Of a stretch of DNA of 64,000 bases, positions 37,005 to 46,115 are shown in pieces. The stretch lies in the NCBI GenBank assembly GCA_029962745.1, contig CM057162.1, positions 13,951,650 to 14,015,649 of the forward strand. The letters run 5' to 3'. Position 1 is the stretch's first letter. Every line of letters begins with the position of its first letter. Source of the stretch: Echinometra lucunter (taxonomy: Eukaryota; Echinodermata; Echinoidea; Camarodonta; Echinometridae). The position numbers were made by a program, and so were the translations under genes. The notes beneath the pieces are model-generated. The model worked only from the letters and a program-made list of their open reading frames with translations. It had not been told where the DNA came from and did no database searches.

Positions 37005-38110
37005 GCCATTGATATGGAGAAGCTAAGCCAGCTCATGCTCGTCCCTATCGTCCTTGTCATCTCCAGGCAAATATAGGAATGTTAGACTGTAACTTAGAGG
37101 CAAAGCTGGAAGGAGAGGGTTAGGATGTGATAACCACATTTAATTCAATGATGCTGGAAATGTTGGGTCATTGCATTCATATCAGAGGAGGAAGCAGAGG
37201 TGATCTAAGATCTTGAAACAATAACTGAAGTTTGATTCTCCTTGCGTCAACCCAGGATGAACTTCACAATGATGGAGATCCTACAAAATAAACATGGGTA
37301 TGGCTGTACAGGATTTCACTAGAACCAGTAGTGTTTTGAACTTTGGATGCCTTAATGGTCTATGATCACATCCTTTCAGTGGGTGAATGAGCTTACCAAA
37401 GCCATGAAAGCTGAGCATGACCTCTATATTATGTGAGAACTGACTGACAGCATCCAACTGTACTACAGTTGAAGTTATGAGGAAGTGATATTGCTACTAA
37501 TTTAATGAACAAAGTGCAAAAAATTGCTTTTTGTATCCTAATAATTTATGACACATGTTTCAATAGAAGCAATCTCACTTTCAGGATGATATTACCTTTA
37601 TTTCATAGATAATATTTAATTCCAAATATCCACTGCGTTTGTGTGCTTGCAAGAGCAGACGACTTGAAAAGTAAATTTAAAACTAACAAATTTTTAATTA
37701 TTGGATTAACAATAAGATCTCCTAATGTCATGAATGTATTTTTTCCCTTCATGAATTATGTCACATGTGCAATGATCTAAATTTAGATGGAATTGCTTCC
37801 TTGTATCTTAACTATACAATGAAAAAAACCCTACTAGCTAAACTTTGTAAAAGAAAATAAGGGGTAGATGTGAAGAGATATTTTGGGGTACGTGATTTTA
37901 ATTTATTTTTTAGTGAAAGGAAAGGAAAGGATGAATTTTATTATGAAGACAGTACAAACATTCTCCACTCTCAAAGTTATTGAAACAAAAAGTATTTAAC
38001 ATTTTCAGACTACAGCTTAATAAAGAACACCATTCCAGTCGGATTTAAATTCCTAATTTGAAGTACAGCGTATGTCAACTCTTGTTTTGAATAAAGTGCA
38101 ATTAAGGAAA
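37005..38110 (+). other. Possible terminal exon inside the 8.4 kb element
   Basis: A strong acceptor (ttttttctttttacag, ending 37004) is followed in phase 0 by 23 codons, AIDMEKLSQLMLVPIVL then VISRQI, and a TAG ending at 37076. AATAAA signals lie at 38019-38024 and near 38088. A spliced transcript reading from array exon 15 in phase 0 would end here. There is no similarity I recognise, so it may be chance or a host fragment captured by the element. Confidence 0.25.
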
Positions 38111-38333
38111 ATTTCATTTCATTCCATGTTGTACTGACCTATTATGTATTTCAAAGTTCACAGTTCATATTTTTTATTGATCCATATTTGAAGAGAACCC
38201 CCCCCCCCAGAAAATTGGACCTCCACTGGCAGTGCAAATACAAAAGATACTCTGTAGACAATAAACTGAACGATGAAGTAAGAATATATCATAATTTAGG
38301 CACTTACTTGAAATAACTACTCATGATAAGAAG

Positions 38334-38600
38334 ATGAGTGAAAATAACAAGAGAGATATAAAGAGAGATAGAGTGAGAGAGAAAGAAAGCAATCGAAGGA
38401 GCTGATGGAGAGCTTGAGAAACGAAAGATAAGAACGGTGAAGCAGAGAAAAGGTGAGAAAACTAGAGATGGTGGAAATAGAGGGGAAAGAAAAAGGGAAA
38501 GTAAAAAGGAAGAGAAGGAAAGATATAGACCGAGTTGGAAGGTATGAAGGAGAGAAAAGAGCTAGCTGACAGAAAGAAACATGAACATGGAAAGAAGCAC
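38334..38600. repeat. Purine-rich (GA) low-complexity tract
   Basis: Almost pure A/G on the + strand (gagagatagagtgagagaga and similar). It gives a spurious Ser/Leu/Phe-rich minus-strand ORF at 38317-38814, which is not called. Confidence 0.8.
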
Positions 38601-39197
38601 GGGAATGAAAAATAATTTGAATGTTGATGCCTTCTGAAAGAACTTGTGATTGAATGGATGATAAATGGTTCTGATTTTGGATGGTGTTGTAATAATGAAC
38701 AAGTGTGCTAGTAATTATTAAACTGATTTTCACTGCATTTTCAACACAAATATTACTTAACAGCAACATAAAACCTATGACACACGTTTGCCAAATAGGG
38801 GCAAATCCATGCAAACTTTAAAAGAGAGGGGCATTAAAATTCTGAGAATACCCCACCCCTTCCCCCAAAAGACCACTAAAATTGAAGGTGAATTAAAGAT
38901 GACATTTTTGCTCCAAAATTCACTTTAAGACAGACAGATGTTTCATGAAAAATATATGGTGAACAAAGGGGATTTCGCCCCCATCCTCCCTGGATCCGCC
39001 CCTGGTGAACTCTGACCCCTCTCTGATTATCTTTCTCTATATCTCCCTGTTAATATGAAAAAAAAAAACATTCACAAATTTATTTTCGTAAATTTGTGAT
39101 TGAAATTCACTTAATGACAAAAGTATATATTTTACAAAGATTTATGGTGAGCAAACATGATACGGGCCCTTCCTCCCTGGATATGACGCCCCTGAAA

Positions 39198-39312
39198 CAG
39201 AGGCGGCGGAACATCAAGCTCGGACAAAGAAAGTGGAGGGGCACCTTTTGTCTGCCAAACAATAGGTGCCCCTCCACTTTCATTGTATGAGCCTAACGTT
39301 CTGCCGCCTCTG
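39198..39312. mobile_element. 115 bp hAT-type hairpin MITE
   Basis: The termini CAGAGGCGGCGGAAC and GTTCTGCCGCCTCTG form arms of ~48 bp around a short loop (arms also share AAAGTGGAGGGGCACCT). The 8 bp CCCTGAAA is directly repeated at 39190-39197 and 39313-39320. An 8 bp duplication with CAGnGGCG-type ends is the hAT signature. It has no coding capacity and is nested inside the 8.4 kb element. Confidence 0.92.
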
Positions 39313-40553
39313 CCCTGAAATATGACCCCTCTCCTTTTCTATAATCTTTCCATAATATAACATTTTACACTCGCAAAAGAATAGCCTTATTCTCTGTTTA
39401 TATCTTTCTACGTAATGTAATTGTTTATGAAAAAAATTGATTTAAGCTTAATTGTGATTGGAAATGCAAGCAATTTGAAAGCCAATTTCAAGGTCGTCTC
39501 ACGGACGTCTACAAGGTCATTTCAAGGTCATTTTAAAGCCATTTCGAGGTAATATAGGGTTTAGAGAAGACAAAGATAACAAGGAAAATAATATTCTCTC
39601 TGTTATATAATGCAAATATCCGTCATGGTACTAGGAGAACGTTTTTAGTAGCTCCTTAGATACGTTAGGAATCTTGGCGAAAATAGTATCAGGGATTGAC
39701 TTGTTTAACCTTGGTCACGCGCGAATGTCAGAATAGCGCGCGTGGAGCAAAAAAAAAAAAACATGCTTTTTTCAAATTCCTCGATTTAGACACTTAGGGA
39801 CGGAATTTTGGAAAACCGTTTGCATATTCAGATTCTGCAGCATTTATACTACAAAATAGTGTTGAAATCTCATTTTTGAAAAATTTTGGCCTAAGGGCCC
39901 TTTTGTCGCATCGCGGCCCATATGATATGTACATATACATTTTCAATACCTATATTTCTTCTACCATTTATAAATAATATTGCAATGGCCATATGTACAT
40001 GTAAGTGATAGACGAGATTGGATTTAACTCATTATATTTCCTTATCTATTTTGATGGGTTTGGATTATTTAGGAAACAATTTAAGCAGTGATATCATACT
40101 ATATGATGTCATACATGTACAGGTATATGATGTCATATGGTATACTCTGCAGTAACCTGATGACTACTGAATTCTCTTCTTCCCATGGGCTTAATACAGG
40201 TGTCACCCACTTCCAGTAGGCTACTGGTCAATATCAATTCCAGGCTAAGATGAATATGGTGCATGTGCCGAAAGCAAGATTTGAAAGTGCTTGATACATA
40301 TAGAAAATGCATGCTCCTTCAAGTTATTTTGGGGGTAAAAATGAGCTTCATGTTAGAATTGATTATTGATGGATGACTTTGAAAGATATATTTCTACATG
40401 TATTATCAGCACTATAGCTTTTATCAACCTGTTGGTAGAAACTTATGTTTATCATGATCTTGAAGACATGACAGGACTAAAAGATTCAATATTATCATTA
40501 CTTCTATGATTATCAGTGAAAAAGTTATGAGCTGACATCATGTACTCTTGCAG

Positions 40554-40727
40554 GTCCAAAAACTGAGTCTTGAAAGAGTTAAGTGTTCGGCACCATCCTC
40601 ATCACATGACCTAGCAGAAGCACTGTGTTCTATGCCACAACTGAATGACCTGACACTGGATATACATTTAATGGATCACATGGATGAGTTTTGCTCTGCA
40701 TTGAAAACAAAGGCATCATCCCTAAAG
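40554..40727 (+). CDS. Array LRR exon 16
   Basis: 174 bp, 58 codons, phase 0 to 0. First LRR: VQKLSLERVKCSAPSSSHD. Second LRR: LTLDIHLMDHMDEF. It differs from exon 17 by one residue (KTKASSLK against KAKASSLK). Both share a shortened upstream intron end (gttatgagctgacatcatgt) and a donor region with an extra tacatg (gtatgtatgtacatgtactt), so they are the youngest duplicates. Confidence 0.93.
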
Positions 40728-40923
40728 GTATGTATGTACATGTACTTCCTGTCTGAGAGACATTGAAAATTTTAACAATAACTATGTGAGCACTTCATAT
40801 GTTAATATATGATATGTACATATACATTTTCAATACCTATATTTCTTCTACCATTTATAAATAATATTGCAATGGCCATATGTAAGTGATAGACGAGATT
40901 GGATTCAACTCATTATATTTCCT

Positions 40924-43900
40924 TTTTTTTTTGGTTTGTGTGCGCCGTTTGCGGCCCGCCCACACTGCACTGCTCTCTTAATGCTTATATTTTGTGATTT
41001 TGGTTGGATTTACCTCTCTATATATTGACACACGTTTGTATTTGTATTTTGGAAGCTACTAGACAAATTTGGAAGCATACTGGTTTGTAATCTTCTCATA
41101 TTTATTTTGTGAACTTTTTAAACTTTGCCTATGCCCTGCTGTACACTATGCATGTAGCCATGTTACACATGTTATACAACTTATACTGTACAGTTATTGT
41201 GTTCACTCATGCTTGATCTCCTCATTTGTATTGTTCTATTGTCAAACCAACTTGGCATTCACTTTCACAATAAAGCTGTCTACAGTTCTTATGCTGCCTT
41301 TTTTGTATACTGTATTGCATGTGTTATTCAGTGCAGTATGATTGCAGTGTAATAGGCTTACTGGATATTAGTGTTCATGTAAAACCTACACCTAAGGTGT
41401 ACAGGTTGATAGGGAAACGTATTGGTTCTCCTGTTCAGTATTATTCCAATACTGACTCTACTTTACGGATTTTGATATTATTATCCGGTGATGTCAATCC
41501 CAATCATTCAAGGGCAAAGTTCTAACGATGACAATACCAGACAATCCCTAGAACGTAGCATAAGATACTCATATGATATACAAACACTTTATTCCTTCAG
41601 TAAGGGATATTCATCCCAATTTCATGTTGAAAATGAGCATCTGTATAACAGGTTGTCTTTAGGTATTAATAGAAGGCGAAAGACACATCGAGGTAAGAGG
41701 GGAGGTCGTGACATGTCCATAGATAAATTCAAATTTGGTATGCTTAATTGTCGTTCTGTTCGTAATAAATCTTCATCGTTGCAAGAATTCATTATTGATC
41801 ATAGATTCGATTTGCTTGCATATGCGAAACCTGGTTGACTTTGTCGGATGATGCTGTCATATCCGATCTTTCGATACATTTTCAAGCATCGCCCTAGAAC
41901 ATCAAAGCGGGGCGGTGGAGTAGCCTTTGCTTACAGGGACAGTCTTCGTGTTGACATAAATGACCCTAGGTATTTCAAGAGCTTTGAACTGATGTCAGGA
42001 ACTGTATCTGTTGATCAAGTTAAGCTTGAGATCATCGTCATCTATCGACCACCAGGCTTTCAGCAGTTTTCTCAGTTCTTGGTTGAGTTTTCTACACTTC
42101 TTGATGAGAGGATGTTCAGACCGTATCCACTTCTGATAACTGGTGACCTGAACATTCATCTTGACAATCTTTCCTCTCCTCATACTCTGCAGTTTCTTGA
42201 TGTCATCAACAGTCATTGTTTATCCCAGCTGGTTACATCACCCACACATGATCGTGGGCACATCCTAGATGTTGTTCTTGTGAGGAACTCTGACAGGTTA
42301 CAGATATCCACACCTCAAGTTTTGCCAGGTTTATCTGACCACTCTGCCATCACTTGCCTACTGAGATTTCCTAAAGCTCCACGTCTCGACAAAACATTCA
42401 CCTCACGTAACATCAGAGGTGTAGACCGGAAAGCCTTTGCAGAGGACGTTTTAGAGAGTGACATTATGCCTAATATGTTTGATAGTGTCGATTCTGCTAC
42501 CCGCAGGTACAATACTGTACTCTCTACTCTTTATGACAGTCATGCTCCAAGCTAAAACTCGCAAGGCTAAGAATCATCAGGACAATCCTTGGTACACTGT
42601 CGATATCATTGATGCTAAGCAAAAGAGTAGGCAACTTGAACGGAAGTGGCGTTCGAATGGCAGACTACTTTCAGACCGAGAGATATACTGCGCACAACGA
42701 AATCTTGTGAACCACCTGGTGGAGCGATCCAAACGTTCTTACTACACCGGCCTCATCAGTAACTGTGGAAATGACGCTAGGAAACTGTTCACTACAGCAA
42801 ATCAACTTCTCAACCACAAGCAAAGCTCTCCTATTCCTTCACATGACAACAGTGCTGAGATGGCCCAACGCTTCATTCACTTCTTCCGCTCTAAGGTACA
42901 CTTGATTTGCGAATCTTTAACTCCTGATGAGTCAGCGTCGGATCCAATTACAGCTTCGTCGTTGGAGTCCATTCGGCCTACCTCGCCTGACGAAGTTCAC
43001 ACACTTCTTCGCAAACTGCCTGCAAAGTCTTGTCGACTTGATCTGATACATAGCTCAATCATCAAGGATTGCTCTACTTCATTTGCTCCTATCATTTCCA
43101 AAATTATTAATTTAAGCATAAGTCATGCCCATATTCCTTCTGATCTCAAAACTGCACATATCACTCCCATATTGAAGAAGCCTAATCTCGATTCTGAATT
43201 GTTATCCAACTACCGACCTGTCTCAAATCTTCCATTTTTGTTTAAAATACTTGAAAGAATTGTATTTTGTAGGTTGTTGGACTATTGCATTGAGAATGAC
43301 TTGCTTGACCCATATCAATCGGCATACCGCCCTCAGCACAGTGTAGAGACCCTTCTTCTTAACGTATCTAGTTCCATTCTCCATGAAATGGATGCGGGAA
43401 AGGTAACTGCCATGATACTCCACGATCTGTCTTCCGCGTTTGATACGGTGAACCACAAAATTTTGTTAAACACCCTAATGTCTCTTGGTATTAAGGGTAA
43501 GGCCCTAGATTGGTTCACATCATACCTGTCATGTCACTCACAAGCTGTTTTGATAAATGGCTGTACTTCTGATTTCTTACCTGCGGCGTTCCGCAAGGCT
43601 CTGTGGGCGGGCCTATCCTTTTCTCCTTGTATCTGATTGGACTGAAAAACATTTTTCGGCATCACTCTGTTAATTATCATATCTATGCCGATGACATTCA
43701 GATTTTTACATCCTTCAAACCCGATTCAGATACAGCTGCTGTCGCTATCAGCAATCTGGAGGATTGCATAAAGGATGTACACCAATGGTTGTGCTCACAC
43801 TCTTTGAAATTGAATTTTACTAAATGTGAAATTGTGTTGTATGGCTCTAAAACCCATCTGTCTAAAGTACAAATTACATCAATTTCTATTGCCAACCACA

Positions 43901-44650
43901 CTATTGAAGTTTCTGACACATGCCGTAATCTTGGTGTGTTTCTCGATTCGAACATGACGATGGGTACTCACATTCAATACATCTGTAAATCTGTACGGTA
44001 TCAGCTACGCAACCTAGGGTTCATACGTAAATATTTGACTCTTGATGCAACAGAGAAAATTGTTCATTCATTGATCTCATCTCGTCTTGATTTCGGCAAT
44101 GCACTTTTATTTAACCTACCCCAGTCCCAAATTACTCGTTTGCAAAAACTACAGAATCCTGCTGCTCGTATAGTGACCCTTTGTAACATATTTACCCATA
44201 TCATGCCTGTTCTTAAATCTTTACATTGGTTGCCCATGAGTGAACGTGTCAAATTCAAAATCCTTTTATACTGGTATATCACTCAGTTCATGGCTCTGCT
44301 CCACAGTACAACTCTGCTCTCATTCACACCTACACACCATCTAGGCTTCTACGCTCCAGTGACTCTGGTCTTCTTACAGTTCCAAAATGTAAAACAAAGT
44401 GGGGGCAAAGGGCATTCATCCATGCGGGGCCCTCACTATGGAATTCCCTCCCACGAGAGATCCGGGATAGCAAGCATGTGGAAACATTTATGATTAAACT
44501 AAAAACGTACCTCTTTAACTCATTTTATCAATGATTTTCTGTTACTTGTAATTTTGTTTGCCCCCCTTCAGTTGTGCGCCTTGAGCATCTCTTACGAGAT
44601 GGATATGGCGCCTAACAAATTGCATATATTATTATTATTATTATTATTAT
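40924..44650 (+). mobile_element. L2/CR1-like LINE, nearly full length, degraded
   Basis: Interrupts the type A intron between ttatatttcctt and tctattttgatgggt. The sister units have the two joined as tttccttatctattttgatg. The 3' end has the L2-style tail gatggcgcct-aacaaattgcat followed by (ATT)n at 44624-44650. Endonuclease and reverse transcriptase ORF pieces fill 41730-44550 and are described separately. The 5' region (40924-41480) has no recognisable ORF1. Confidence 0.88.
41728..44550 (+). pseudogene. LINE endonuclease and reverse transcriptase ORF, frameshifted
   Basis: APE endonuclease: FKFGMLNCRSVRNKS near 41728-41772. A frame change just before the codons for ETWL (about 41827) is followed by RGGGVAFAYRDSL, VIYRPPG, LITGDLNIHLDNL and LSDHSAITCLL. 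The next frame (from about 42545) reads NPWYTVDIIDAKQKSR, then the RT motifs HITPILKKPNLDSE, NYRPVSNLPFLFKILERI, DLSSAFDTVNHKILL. The expected GVPQGSV block near 43586 lies across another frameshift. HIYADDIQIF (active site YADD) is at about 43678-43707, and the C-terminal RLQKLQNPAARIVTL near 44139. At least three frameshifts make this copy dead. The APE domain separates it from the R2-like element. Confidence 0.9.
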
Positions 44651-45157
44651 CTATTTTGATGGGTTTGGATTATTTAGGAAACAATTTAAGCTGTGATATC
44701 GTACTATATGATGTCATACATGTACATGTATATGATGTCATATGGTATACTCTGCATTAACCTGTTGACTACTGAATTCTCTTCTTCCCATAGACTTAAT
44801 ACAGGTGTCACCCACTTCCAGTAGGCTACTGGTCAATATCAATTCCAGGCTAAGATGAATATGGTGCATGTGAAAGCAAGATTTGAAAGTGCTTGATACA
44901 TCTATAGAAAAAGCATGCTCCTTCAAGTTATTTTGGGCGTAAAAATGAGTTTCATTTCAGAATTGATTACTGATGGATGACTTTGAAAGATATATTTCTC
45001 CATGTATTATCAGCACTATAGCTTTCATCAACCTGTTGGTAGAAACTTATGTTTATCATGATCTTGAAGACATGACAGGACTAAAAGATTCAATATTATC
45101 ATTACTTCTATGATTATCAGTGAAAAAGTTATGAGCTGACATCATGTACTCTTGCAG

Positions 45158-45331
45158 GTCCAAAAACTGAGTCTTGAAAGAGTTAAGTGTTCGGCACCAT
45201 CCTCATCACATGACCTAGCAGAAGCACTGTGTTCTATGCCACAACTGAATGACCTGACACTGGATATACATTTAATGGATCACATGGATGAGTTTTGCTC
45301 TGCATTGAAAGCAAAGGCATCATCCCTAAAG
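45158..45331 (+). CDS. Array LRR exon 17, last one seen
   Basis: 174 bp, 58 codons, phase 0 to 0. First LRR: VQKLSLERVKCSAPSSSHD. Second LRR: LTLDIHLMDHMDEF. It is followed by a type B intron that breaks off at about 45868 (gactttgaaagaca|gttcttc). No 3' partner exon was found in the remaining 18 kb, so the gene end is either lost, beyond the window or too divergent to see. Confidence 0.93.
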
Positions 45332-46115
45332 GTATGTATGTACATGTACTTCCTGTCTGAGAGACATTGAAAATTTTAACAATAACTATGTGAGCACTTC
45401 ATATGTTAATATATGATATGTACATATACATTTTCAATACCTGTATTTCTTCTACAATTTATAAATGATGTTGCAATGGCCATATGCAAGTGATGGACAA
45501 GATCAGATTTTACTCATTACATTTCCTTTTCTATTGTGATGAGTTTGGATTATTTAGGAAACAATTTGCACAGTGATGTCATACTATATGATATCATACA
45601 TGTACATGTATATGATGTCATATGGTATACTCTGCCTAATCCTGTTGACTACTGAATTCTCTCCTTCCCATAGGCTTAATACAGGTCTCACCCACTTCCA
45701 GCATTCCACGGGTTAATGTCAATTCCATTCTAATTAGATGATTTGGATGCATGTGAAAGCAAGTTTTGAAAGTGCTTGATAGATAAATAGAAAATGCATG
45801 TTCCTTCAAGTTATTTTAGAGTAAGAGTGAGTTACGTGTCAGAATTGATGGTTGATGACTTTGAAAGACAGTTCTTCTTTTTTTCTCTTTACCTTCACGG
45901 TTTGACATCACACATCAATATGATGATTATTATAATACTTTTCACTTTTTTGATGATTTCATGATTTTGCACCTTCAAGTTCAAGATGAACTGATAATTC
46001 TATACATTTACCCGACTTTTGCAAGAGTGTGCCCATATTTTTACTTCGGTTAAGCTACCATTTTTCTTCATCAAAACACAACCTTCTCAACATAGTATTC
46101 TCCATCATTTTTTTT

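Larger units (their letters stand above)
31507..39919. mobile_element. 8.4 kb element with GGG...CCC terminal inverted repeats, in the intron after exon 15
   Basis: The ends share GGGnnGCGAnnCGACAAAAG followed by GGCCCTTAG (about 29 bp, inverted at 39890-39919). The flanks repeat ATAT (or ATATG) and the sister units read gttaatatatgatatgtac, the empty site. Inside are an R2/HERO-like LINE (about 32750-36740), a possible terminal exon (37005), a purine-rich tract and a hAT hairpin. No transposase of its own was recognised, so the superfamily is open. The array sequence resumes seamlessly at 39920. Confidence 0.82.
5388..45331 (+). other. NLR (NACHT-LRR) receptor gene with a tandem LRR exon array, 5' and 3' ends not seen
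   Basis: This is the gene model that joins the exons listed below: NACHT exon, divergent LRR exon, then 17 intact tandem LRR exons. Every junction from the NACHT exon onward is phase 0 (codon|gt...ag|codon), so the exons can be joined in any number or order without a frame shift. NLR proteins are cytoplasmic sensors: the NACHT domain binds ATP and oligomerises, and the LRRs sense ligand or keep the protein off. The N-terminal effector (Death, CARD or similar) and first exons should lie before 5388 and were not recognised. No convincing last exon follows 45331. If every exon is used, the protein has about 38 LRRs. The alternatives are alternative splicing, or a cluster of genes whose other NACHT exons lie outside the window. 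Confidence 0.85.
10641..45868 (+). repeat. Tandem array of ~940 bp exon-plus-intron units
   Basis: Start-to-start distances of successive exons without insertions are 936, 943, 937, 954, 952, 840, 945, 940 and 1022 bp; longer ones are explained by identified insertions or gaps. Two intron variants exist. Type A has gagattggatttaactcat, cacccacttccagtaggcta and ttttgggggtaaaaatgag. Type B has gagatcagattttactcgtt, cacccgcttccagcattct and ttagagtaaaaatgagttacg. Every unit keeps the same acceptor context (catgtactcttgcag) and donor (aaag|gtatgtatg). The array starts with a half unit after 10641 and stops abruptly inside a type B intron at about 45868. Confidence 0.95.

Noticed and set aside
38317..38814. 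165-codon minus-strand ORF
   Set aside because: It comes from a purine-rich tract, has low-complexity Ser/Leu/Phe composition and has no family features.
11493..45331. Regularly spaced near-identical blocks could suggest a CRISPR or satellite array
   Set aside because: Units are ~940 bp, contain open LRR exons with conserved splice sites, and lie behind a NACHT exon in eukaryotic DNA.
5388..45331. A variable lymphocyte receptor (VLR) locus
   Set aside because: The modules join to a NACHT ATPase exon, have functional splice sites at each end, and show no LRRNT, LRRCT or stalk segments. The likeness is only in modular LRR diversity.
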